A program made the translations under genes and the position numbers. From positions 1-13,797 of the forward strand of contig CAZGPI010000020.1 in NCBI GenBank assembly GCA_964527595.1: a stretch of DNA of 13,797 bases, in the 5' to 3' direction. The stretch is from GWF2-38-10 sp964527595 (GTDB taxonomy: Bacteria > Babelota > Babeliae > Babelales > RVW-14). The notes beneath the pieces were generated by a model. The model was not told where the DNA came from and did not search any database. It saw only the letters and a program-made list of their open reading frames with translations. Every line of letters begins with the position of its first letter. Positions within the stretch are counted from its first letter, which is position 1. Below are positions 1 to 6,123 of this stretch, one piece after another.

Positions 1-753
1 GTTGCTATTGGTGGCATTGCGTGGCTTTGTAAAAAACACTTCTATAATAATGACACAAATACATCTGGAGCCACTGCTCATGATGTATTGCCAGCCGTTT
101 CTGATGAGCAATATCGTCGCGTTTTATTGTCCGGGACAAATCATCTTCCTTTATGGGATCGCCTTGTACGAGCGGTTAATAAAGGTGTGGAAATTGCCGT
201 TTGTTCGTTTATCGGGGCTGTTGCCTTGGGCGCATTGTCTTCAGCGTGGCAAAAAGCAGGCCAAGTATTTGGATTATCTTCCAGCTTGTTTTCGTCAAAA
301 GAAGACATTAAAGAACGTGAACAGGTTGTGAGTGTTATTGGTCGATCGCTCAGTGATATTATTCCTGAATATGAGCAGACATGTTCACATGCTTTGAAAC
401 TTGGTCTTGATGATGCCGTTGCCGTATCGTTTGTGAATTTTTTAGAGCATGAAATAGTCAAACAACACGCGGCATTTATAAGGTCACTTGAAGAGGCGAT
501 TGCCTTTTTGTCCGAGCTTCAGCTATACAAATCTAAAGAAAATAAAGCCTCAATGAACGCATTTGACGAACAAGTTATGGGTTTTGTCGGTGTGCTTGAT
601 TCTTATACCGATGCGCTTGAGCGAATGCTTAACGCACCGCTTGATACCAATAAGCCGGAGCTTTGCACAAGGGTAATGTTGATTTCTACGCAATTTTATA
701 ACCAAGCTGACCGTTTTGTGGCCGGATGCAGTAGTTTAGCGTTGGAAGCGTAA
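1..753 (+). CDS. Membrane-anchored protein of unknown function, 5' end outside window
   Basis: The reading frame is open from base 1 to the TAA at 751-753 (250 visible codons), so the true start lies upstream. A TTG at position 88 in this frame could be read as a start, but the coding continues above it and it lacks a convincing ribosome binding site. The first visible residues (VAIGGIAWLCKKHF) look like the end of a hydrophobic segment followed by positive charge. A second hydrophobic stretch lies at visible residues 62-83 (AVCSFIGAVALGAL). The rest is soluble, mostly helical in composition and acidic, with no motif I recognise. The next gene starts 5 bases after the stop, so the two are probably co-transcribed. 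Seen: frame, hydrophobic segments and spacing. Inferred: an envelope protein with an N-terminal anchor. Family unknown. Confidence 0.7.
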   Translation, partial: VAIGGIAWLCKKHFYNNDTNTSGATAHDVLPAVSDEQYRRVLLSGTNHLPLWDRLVRAVNKGVEIAVCSFIGAVALGALSSAWQKAGQVFGLSSSLFSSKEDIKEREQVVSVIGRSLSDIIPEYEQTCSHALKLGLDDAVAVSFVNFLEHEIVKQHAAFIRSLEEAIAFLSELQLYKSKENKASMNAFDEQVMGFVGVLDSYTDALERMLNAPLDTNKPELCTRVMLISTQFYNQADRFVAGCSSLALEA

Positions 754-758
754 TCATT

Positions 759-1550
759 ATGTTACATGTTAGATATTTTTTAATTATATTTTTAGGCATT
801 TTTTGCCCATGGCTTACAGCGATTGAAGAACCCGCGGCCAAAGAAAATGTCGATATACAGCAAGTTGCCGATAAATTTTATGAAGAATATTTATCCAAAT
901 ATTATCCTAAAGCATTGACTATTCGAAGCAATTTTTTTACCAATAAAGATCCGGATCAAGTCGCTGGGGCGCTGAAGGCGTTTATCGATTTGTTGGCAAC
1001 CAAGCCGTGGTTTTATGTTGCAAATCAACCTGATGGTTTTAAGCTGACGCATTATTGGGAATTTATTATTGATCAGTGTTCACTTATCAATACATACCTT
1101 AAGAAGGCATATATTAATCTTGACGACAATTTAGTTTTTCTACCAGATCGTCCGGCCTATAATTCAGCGTATTCATATGCGGCCGTTAACCAAAAAAAAA
1201 CGAAGCGATTGCTCGATTATCTTAAAAGCTCGCACAAAGATATTCTGGGCGCGTTTTATGCCTTTTCATTTGATTACGTCATTAAACTTTTCAATGAAGG
1301 CATATTGCTTAAAGATTCTGCCAAGGCAACGAAGTATTTTGCCGGCCTAGAATTTATTATGGAAAAATTACAAAACACGAGTTATGAAGCCGAATACCAA
1401 GAAGCTATGGAAACGGTAAAAAAGCTTTCGGCGTTGTTAAAACACAAGTATCGGTTGGATAATGTAGAAGTATTGGATCGGTTATATGGGACCGATGAAA
1501 AGTCAAAGAAATGGGCGCAAGAATCTATGTTATTGAATCGTGGGTATTGA
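759..1550 (+). CDS. Exported protein of unknown function (263 aa)
   Basis: ATG at 759, with GGAAG at 744-748 as a plausible ribosome binding site inside the end of the preceding gene. Residues 1-21 form a signal peptide: a short basic start, the hydrophobic core YFLIIFLGIFCPWL, and a cleavage-compatible LTA before IEEPAA. The mature part is lysine- and tyrosine-rich and predicted mostly helical from its composition, with no catalytic motif I recognise. It follows the upstream membrane protein by 5 bases and probably shares its transcript. The stop is only 10 bases before the start of the IS200-like transposase gene, so the last few codons could have been altered by insertion of that element; comparison with a relative would show this. 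The periplasmic or outer-envelope location is inferred from the signal peptide. The function is unknown. Confidence 0.72.
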   Translation: MLHVRYFLIIFLGIFCPWLTAIEEPAAKENVDIQQVADKFYEEYLSKYYPKALTIRSNFFTNKDPDQVAGALKAFIDLLATKPWFYVANQPDGFKLTHYWEFIIDQCSLINTYLKKAYINLDDNLVFLPDRPAYNSAYSYAAVNQKKTKRLLDYLKSSHKDILGAFYAFSFDYVIKLFNEGILLKDSAKATKYFAGLEFIMEKLQNTSYEAEYQEAMETVKKLSALLKHKYRLDNVEVLDRLYGTDEKSKKWAQESMLLNRGY

Positions 1551-1560
1551 AAGGATATTG

Positions 1561-2010
1561 GTGGGACATACATTTGCAGACGTATTTGTCCATCTAGTAT
1601 GGTCAACAAAGAATCGACAATTGTTTATTGATGAATCGGTGCAAAAGCGCTTATATGATTACATTGGTGGAATTGTAAGAAGTGATCGAGCTACCATGAT
1701 TGCTAGTGGTGGGACGATAGACCATATTCATTTATTGGTCAAAATTGGAACAGATGTTTCATTGGGTGATCTGGTAAGAAAAATAAAATCAAATTCATCA
1801 AAGTTCATCAATAGCATTGATACAACGAAGAAGTTTTCCTGGCAAGCTGGGTATGGCGTTTTTTCGGTAAGCCATTCAAATGTTAGTGTAGTTAAGACTT
1901 ATATATCACAGCAAGATGCACATCACCGCAAAATGTCTTTTGGGGATGAATTTGTCGCCTTATTAAAGAAGCATGAAATAATTTATGATGAACGGTTTAT
2001 TTTTGATTAA
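1561..2010 (+). CDS. tnpA: IS200/IS605-like HUH (Y1) transposase, possibly REP-associated (RAYT-like)
   Basis: The 149-residue protein matches the Y1 transposase family (HUH single-strand nucleases). The metal-binding pair is H55-I-H57 in DHIHLLV. The catalytic tyrosine is Y114 in VVKTYISQQ, with the conserved Gln at 118. WQAGYGVFSVS (94-104) and the closing segment SFGDEFVALLKKHEIIYDE are also family-typical, and the length is normal. I chose GTG at 1561 because the product begins MGHTFADVFVHLVWSTKNR, as relatives do, and GAAAGG at 1549-1554 is well placed for it. A GTG at 1540 and a TTG at 1558 are alternatives. Members cut and join single-stranded DNA at hairpins. No accessory tnpB is present. 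The gene is followed immediately by a palindromic repeat array, as with REP-associated transposases. All key residues are present, so it may be active. Confidence 0.88.
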   Translation: MGHTFADVFVHLVWSTKNRQLFIDESVQKRLYDYIGGIVRSDRATMIASGGTIDHIHLLVKIGTDVSLGDLVRKIKSNSSKFINSIDTTKKFSWQAGYGVFSVSHSNVSVVKTYISQQDAHHRKMSFGDEFVALLKKHEIIYDERFIFD

Positions 2011-2064
2011 TTTTTTTGTGTCGTCCCTACGGGGCTTATGGTGGTTTTTTGATTTCAGGTCCCA

Positions 2065-2325
2065 GGGTTGCAGCCAAAGGCTTTACCCTGGGCTAGCTAC
2101 TTGCACCCCGCAAGGGGTGCTTAAGGAAATGAATAAGATGAAGACCACGGAGTTGCAGGGTTGCCGCCAAGGGCTTTACCCTGGGCTAGTTACTTGCACC
2201 CCGCAAGGGGTGCTTAAGGAAATGAATAAGATGAAGACCCCGGAGTTGCAGGGTTGCCGCCAAGGGCTTTACCCTGGGCTAGTTACTTGCACCCCGCAAG
2301 GGGTGCTTAAGGAAATGAATAAGAT
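2065..2325 (+). repeat. Three tandem copies of a 93-bp unit (third copy partial)
   Basis: The GCACCCC hairpin begins at 2103, 2196 and 2289, giving an exact 93-base period. The unit boundaries on the GGGTTGC word are 2065, 2158 and 2251. Copies 2 and 3 are almost identical until the third diverges after 2325; copy 1 differs at several positions (for example CAGCCAAAGG against CCGCCAAGGG). Each unit carries two hairpins joined by a CTAG-containing linker, then an AT-rich tail (GGAAATGAATAAGATGAAGA). Because 93 is 31 codons, the plus-strand frame of the downstream gene stays open through all copies. Confidence 0.92.
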
Positions 2326-2412
2326 TAAGATCAAGGATGGGTCAATGTTGCAAGGACTAGCTCCCTGCGTTCGATGCGGGATTTTTAAAAAAAATAACAA
2401 GATGAAGACCCC

Positions 2413-2425
2413 GGAGGGGTCAATG
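2413..2425 (+). promoter_or_regulatory. Ribosome binding site and start codon lying in a palindromic repeat
   Basis: GGAGGGG (2413-2419) is 3-5 bases before ATG 2423. The GGA is the loop and the GGGG the 3' arm of the hairpin GACCCC-GGA-GGGGTC (2407-2421), so in the mRNA the site could be partly sequestered. A second copy of the following word (GGGTCAATGTTGCAAG) at 2339-2354 offers another in-frame ATG at 2345. The choice of start is inferred. Confidence 0.5.
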
Positions 2426-5400
2426 TTGCAAGCCCAGGGTAAGCAAAGCGTAACCCTGGGAAATGTAATCATAAAAACAAGTAAAGCCCCAGCGGGGCGA
2501 TACATCCTACCGTTTTTATGTTTAATTACATTTTCATTTGTTGCGGCAAATGATCAAACCTCAAATCAAAAATTCATTAACAGTTTTGTTAAACATTATG
2601 AGTTTAACCCCGAGGGCCGCTATACGCACGAATACCATCCTTTTTTGCTCGAAAAAACGGCAGAAAGTTTTGATTTACTTGAACAAGAATTGGGCCAAAA
2701 AGGGTTTGATTTATCCGGGCGTGTGGTTATTTTTGGCTATGAGGAAAATGCGGTTTCTTCTTATTACACTAATTTCCGTAAGCCTAAAATTAATGACGAA
2801 GCAATTTCAAAAAACAATATCGGTTGGTCGCCCAAATTACATAATCGTTTTGGCATTATAACCGGTTTTTTATTTAAAGATTTTAATCAAGCATGTGCTC
2901 GAAAAGTTGGCTTACCTGAGCCGATTTTTGAACATATAAACCCAGAAAGCATCTTGGTTTTTGACGATCGAGCATCGATTTTTCAAGAGCATGCCTTTGG
3001 GCAGATTTTTGATTTAATGTTACAAGCGCATGACTCTATTACGCGCAGTTATGATAAGCCTGATATTGTTTGTGTTTTAGAGAAGGTTGCTAAGTTTTGG
3101 CAGATGCTTTATTCGAGTGAATTAAAGATAGGGAATAAACAGGTTGATGGGACTCAGGATATTCTTTTTTCGATAGAATATCTCAAGCATTTATTGCGTT
3201 CACCATTACCGTTTATAAAGTTTTTTACGGGGCCTGATATTACATATCCTATTGAAATTTCTTGCAAGCAAGAAAAGGGAGCAACCCTTAATGCTCAGGC
3301 TTTTGCAAAGACATTGATAACAAAACTTCAGCCAATTGATAATAAGGCGACTGTTTATATATTTGGTAGTTTTGTTGATGGCGTTGGTAAAAGTACCATG
3401 TTGGGGAATATCAAAAACTGGATGAAGCATGGTGATGATTGTGATTCATTTGAGCATGTTGATAATACGTCATCACAGTTGTTCGAATTGTTTAAATTTA
3501 AAGACGATGTGTATATTGCCGATTTGCCGGCGCAAATAAGTCATTTTAGCTACAAGCCAGATGGAATAGTATTCGTTGATGCTAAGACCGAATTGACCGA
3601 ACAGCAATCAAAAGAGGTTGCGCTCTATGTTCAGGAACATGCGGCTTCCCTGACTGAGCAATATGATAATGCTTTGCATAATGTGCAAAAAATAATTGGT
3701 GAAAAAGGGTATTTTACCGCTGAACTGAATGAAGTAACAAGTAACACATCGTGGTTTTTGAAAAATCTTTTTTTACTTGGTAAGGAAAAAGATAATCGCT
3801 GGATTCCATTTAAACATCAAGATCGCGACTACTTATTTCATGCTGATCAACCGTGGGATATTCGTATACTTCAGCCGTTGAATAAAGTGAAATCTGAAGG
3901 ACTAAAGAATGTTGCTGCCGAACAAATGTTTTTTAGTTCTGGGATTAGATTTCCATTGGTTTATCGTGAATTTTTATCAAAACTGGTCAAAGGGCTTAAG
4001 GATCAAAAAATTGAGAAGGTTGTTTTTGTTGATTTTTTGAGCATGTATCCTCGTTCATCGCGAGAAAATATTCGTATCAATTATTTGCAACAGCAAATGG
4101 CATTACTCAATAAAGGATTTGAGGTTAAATATAGCCTATACCGAGACTTTGTTGGTGGCGGTGGAGAGCTTTTACATTGCTTGCTTAATCGGCAATCACG
4201 TAAAAAATTTACCAGCGCCTTAGAATTAGAGGCTTTGGTTCGGCTTACTTTAAGCAATGTTATTGATGACGCCCGTTATGCCGATAATTTGCAGGGGATT
4301 GGTTTAAAAAAATTAACCGAAATGCTTGATGAATATCTTCAGCATATTCCTGGTGAAGATACTGAACTTATTCATGATTTTGTTACCAAGAAGCTGAGCT
4401 TAGAAACAGAAAAACTTGAGCAATCGTATGGGTTATCAAAATCATTTATCAATGTACAACAGTTTAAACCATCGGCGGCGCTAGCTTTTTCTGAATTATT
4501 GCAGCTGTTTTTCACCGAACATCTTATGCAGGAAAAGATTAATGATTTATGGCAAAACTGTGGTGATATTTTATTTGAGCAAAATGATCACAAACATGAG
4601 CAGGGTGCTTTGACCGATGTTGTATTTAAAACGCAATCGGGAAGGTCGGTGCGTGCGTTATATGCATTTAGTCAAGACTGTAAAAACGAGTTTGTTTTGA
4701 CGCCGATATTGCGTCTTTTGCGGGCGCAATGGTATATGGTATTGTGCAACTTGTTATATGCTGAAAAGACCGGTAAGCAGTTGTATCAGTTAGAAAAGGA
4801 CCAGTATTGGCTTCCTCCTTTGTGGCTTAAAAAGGGGCCGGATGGATTAATTTATTTGGTACAACCAATGTTGTTTGGGGAGTTGGATAAAGAAAAAAAG
4901 GTTTCACAGCAAGTGAAAAATATATTTTTCCATTTCAATGTCGATACGCAGCGCGGTAGGTTTGGGGTTTTAGATGAAAAACCATACCTTTTAGATTGGG
5001 ACGTTAAGGGGACTCAGCGAGGCATATACGCATTTGATTGCGATTTGGAAAAGGCGAAAAAAGGAAGCTATACCGCATCGGTGGTAAGTTTATGGGTGAA
5101 TCGCCATCAGGTTGAGCACGGACAAATGGTTTTGCCAACATCAGATTTATATGAAAAACTCAAAGAAAGTGTTGTTTGGAAAAGTGAATTTAATACACTT
5201 GTGCGTTCAACGATGAAAAAAGGTGAATTTCAGCAAAGAGGGGCCGGTATTTTGGGTGGCCAGCGGAATACGTATCGCGGGGGCAAGAAACATCGGTCGG
5301 TTGCCAAGATGTTTATCCGTTTATTGATAACGCTTGATATGGTGGTTAAAGATCCTGATGCTGACATCGTGGTACGCGATGGCAATCGCCAAGATTTTAG

Positions 5401-5536
5401 GGCGGCACTTAAATTGTTTGAAAAAGTAACATTACCTCGATATTTTGGGATGATTTATCCAGAAAATTTATTCAAAAATTATGACGATGTTGAACCTTAT
5501 CCATCGTGGTCATTTTGGGATTCAATTGACGATTAA
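2423..5536 (+). CDS. Large exported protein with a degenerate P-loop, function unknown (1037 aa)
   Basis: I start this gene at ATG 2423, which has GGAGGGG at 2413-2419 just upstream. The frame is open back to 1985, but that part is palindromic repeat DNA. There is no ATG, GTG or TTG between the repeats and the hydrophobic core of the signal peptide (residues 27-41, ending FVAAND), so the start must lie in repeat-derived sequence. Residues 315-325 read GSFVDGVGKST, like the P-loop of thymidylate-kinase-type enzymes (xGxDGxGKST) but with Phe317 where the first glycine is expected. DVYIADLPAQ (about 362-371) could act as a Walker B or switch segment. The remainder has no motif I can name. A nucleoside-triphosphate fold on an exported protein is unusual and may be non-catalytic. 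It is followed by an intrinsic terminator. The coding call is firm; the start and function are not. Confidence 0.75.
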   Translation: MLQAQGKQSVTLGNVIIKTSKAPAGRYILPFLCLITFSFVAANDQTSNQKFINSFVKHYEFNPEGRYTHEYHPFLLEKTAESFDLLEQELGQKGFDLSGRVVIFGYEENAVSSYYTNFRKPKINDEAISKNNIGWSPKLHNRFGIITGFLFKDFNQACARKVGLPEPIFEHINPESILVFDDRASIFQEHAFGQIFDLMLQAHDSITRSYDKPDIVCVLEKVAKFWQMLYSSELKIGNKQVDGTQDILFSIEYLKHLLRSPLPFIKFFTGPDITYPIEISCKQEKGATLNAQAFAKTLITKLQPIDNKATVYIFGSFVDGVGKSTMLGNIKNWMKHGDDCDSFEHVDNTSSQLFELFKFKDDVYIADLPAQISHFSYKPDGIVFVDAKTELTEQQSKEVALYVQEHAASLTEQYDNALHNVQKIIGEKGYFTAELNEVTSNTSWFLKNLFLLGKEKDNRWIPFKHQDRDYLFHADQPWDIRILQPLNKVKSEGLKNVAAEQMFFSSGIRFPLVYREFLSKLVKGLKDQKIEKVVFVDFLSMYPRSSRENIRINYLQQQMALLNKGFEVKYSLYRDFVGGGGELLHCLLNRQSRKKFTSALELEALVRLTLSNVIDDARYADNLQGIGLKKLTEMLDEYLQHIPGEDTELIHDFVTKKLSLETEKLEQSYGLSKSFINVQQFKPSAALAFSELLQLFFTEHLMQEKINDLWQNCGDILFEQNDHKHEQGALTDVVFKTQSGRSVRALYAFSQDCKNEFVLTPILRLLRAQWYMVLCNLLYAEKTGKQLYQLEKDQYWLPPLWLKKGPDGLIYLVQPMLFGELDKEKKVSQQVKNIFFHFNVDTQRGRFGVLDEKPYLLDWDVKGTQRGIYAFDCDLEKAKKGSYTASVVSLWVNRHQVEHGQMVLPTSDLYEKLKESVVWKSEFNTLVRSTMKKGEFQQRGAGILGGQRNTYRGGKKHRSVAKMFIRLLITLDMVVKDPDADIVVRDGNRQDFRAALKLFEKVTLPRYFGMIYPENLFKNYDDVEPYPSWSFWDSIDD

Positions 5537-5557
5537 TTTTAGATCCCTTCTGAAACC

Positions 5558-5594
5558 TAAAAACACAATGGCTTGTGTTTCTTTTTCTTATTTT
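5558..5594 (+). terminator. Intrinsic terminator after the 1037-aa gene
   Basis: A perfect 8-bp stem, AAACACAA (5561-5568) and TTGTGTTT (5573-5580), with the loop TGGC, is followed by CTTTTTCTTATTTT. It lies 24 bases after the stop codon at 5534-5536. Confidence 0.8.
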
Positions 5595-5611
5595 GTATTA
5601 ATAATGCAAAG

Positions 5612-5645
5612 TTTGTCATCCCGGGCTTGATCCGGGATCCATCTT
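5612..5645 (+). repeat. Left 34-bp inverted repeat
   Basis: Begins TTTGTCATCCCGGG and ends GGGATCCATCTT. Perfect inverse of 6013-6046. Contains an internal 7-bp hairpin. Confidence 0.93.
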
Positions 5646-5691
5646 TTTCTTTGCTATATGTTGAATGGATGGGTGTTTTCAATGGCTTTTT

Positions 5692-5712
5692 CTGGGAAAA
5701 TAAATTTCCCAG
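5692..5712. repeat. Short palindrome inside the element
   Basis: CTGGGAAA (5692-5699) pairs perfectly with TTTCCCAG (5705-5712) across a 5-base loop. It sits where the missing N-terminal part of the GIY-YIG gene would be expected. It has no U-tract, so it is not a typical terminator. It may be another repeat that displaced the gene start. Confidence 0.5.
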
Positions 5713-5747
5713 CCGAATTTGTCGAATTATAGGGGTAAAACGTATAA

Positions 5748-6014
5748 AAAAATGGAACCATTTATATTGGTGTTACCAGTGATTTGAAGCGACGTATGAT
5801 TGAACACAGAAATAGTCTTGTTGACGGATTTACACAAAAATATGATGTGAAAAAATTGGTATACATAGAACAATACCAGTATGTCGACAAGGCAATTACA
5901 AGAGAAAAACGAGTTAAGAATTGGAAGCGAGAGTGGAAAACCGCTCTCATAGAAGAACTGAATCCAGAATGGAATGATTTATATGAAGGAATTTTTGGAC
6001 CAGAAGAAAAATAA
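5748..6014 (+). pseudogene. GIY-YIG nuclease, N-terminal part lost
   Basis: From 5748 the frame reads KNGTIYIGVTSDLKRRMIEH, then a segment ending REKRVKNWKREWK, and then NPEWNDLYEGI. This is the typical C-terminal two thirds of the short YhbQ/UPF0213-type GIY-YIG proteins. It includes the YIG half-motif (YIG at about residues 6-8 of this piece), the Arg pair at 15-16 and the Glu of REK. The first half-motif (usually YxVYIL about ten residues earlier) is absent, and the frame is closed by TAA at 5745-5747. Reading the A7 run (5746-5752) in another frame does not restore it. A shorter product from TTG 5784 is possible but would lack YIG. Relatives of full length have about 80-100 residues. The gene lies within perfect inverted repeats. 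Nuclease identity is well supported; activity is unlikely. Confidence 0.8.
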
Positions 6015-6046
6015 GATGGATCCCGGATCAAGCCCGGGATGACAAA
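6013..6046 (-). repeat. Right 34-bp inverted repeat
   Basis: Exact reverse complement of 5612-5645, with the same internal hairpin. It overlaps the last two bases of the GIY-YIG frame's TAA. It is followed by about 75 bases of AT-rich sequence with no recognisable signal before the recJ stop codon. Confidence 0.93.
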
Positions 6047-6123
6047 TTTGGCAGTATTAATATTGTTTAAAGATAAAAAATAATCGTTACTATTTATGTT
6101 AAATATGTTCCAGAAGAGATCTA

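Larger units (their letters stand above)
2023..2505 (+). repeat. REP/BIME-like palindromic repeat array downstream of the transposase
   Basis: This gene-poor stretch is packed with short hairpins. In order: GTCCC-TAC-GGGGC (2023-2035); CCCAGGGT/ACCCTGGG (2061-2092, with an inner AGCC/GGCT); GCACCCC-GCAA-GGGGTGC (2103-2120, repeated at 2196-2213 and 2289-2306); an imperfect hairpin (2363-2380); GACCCC-GGA-GGGGTC (2407-2421); CCCAGGGT/ACCCTGGG again (2433-2460); GCCCC-AGC-GGGGC (2486-2498). The sequence GGGTCAATGTTGCAAG occurs at 2339-2354 and again at 2417-2432. Arrays of this kind beside Y1 transposase genes are the REP/RAYT arrangement. The array runs into the start of the next coding region. 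No other gene is supported between 2011 and 2422. Confidence 0.85.
5612..6046. mobile_element. 435-bp element with perfect 34-bp inverted ends around a GIY-YIG remnant
   Basis: Positions 5612-5645 and 6013-6046 are exact reverse complements of each other over 34 bases. The match stops sharply on both sides. Each end contains a hairpin, ATCCCGG/CCGGGAT, with a 7-base loop (GCTTGAT or its complement). The stop codon of the enclosed GIY-YIG frame (6012-6014) touches the right end. Palindromes of the GTCATCCCGGG type are widespread dispersed repeats in several bacterial groups. Here, that the element was mobile and that the nuclease acted on the ends is inference. No target-site duplication is evident. 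Confidence 0.6.

Noticed and set aside
2065..2325. CRISPR array
   Set aside because: The 93-bp units are contiguous, with no unique spacers of constant length, and no cas genes are present.
1985..2422. N-terminal extension of the large exported protein starting at ATG 1985
   Set aside because: This stretch overlaps the end of the transposase gene, has no ribosome binding site and consists of palindromic repeats. The signal peptide lies far downstream, which would make a 146-residue extension implausible.
5573..5782. 69-codon frame upstream of the GIY-YIG remnant as its N-terminal half after a frameshift
   Set aside because: Its product has no YxVYIL-type motif, and its first part is translation of the terminator and the left inverted repeat. 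Correcting the A7 run does not produce a family-like sequence.
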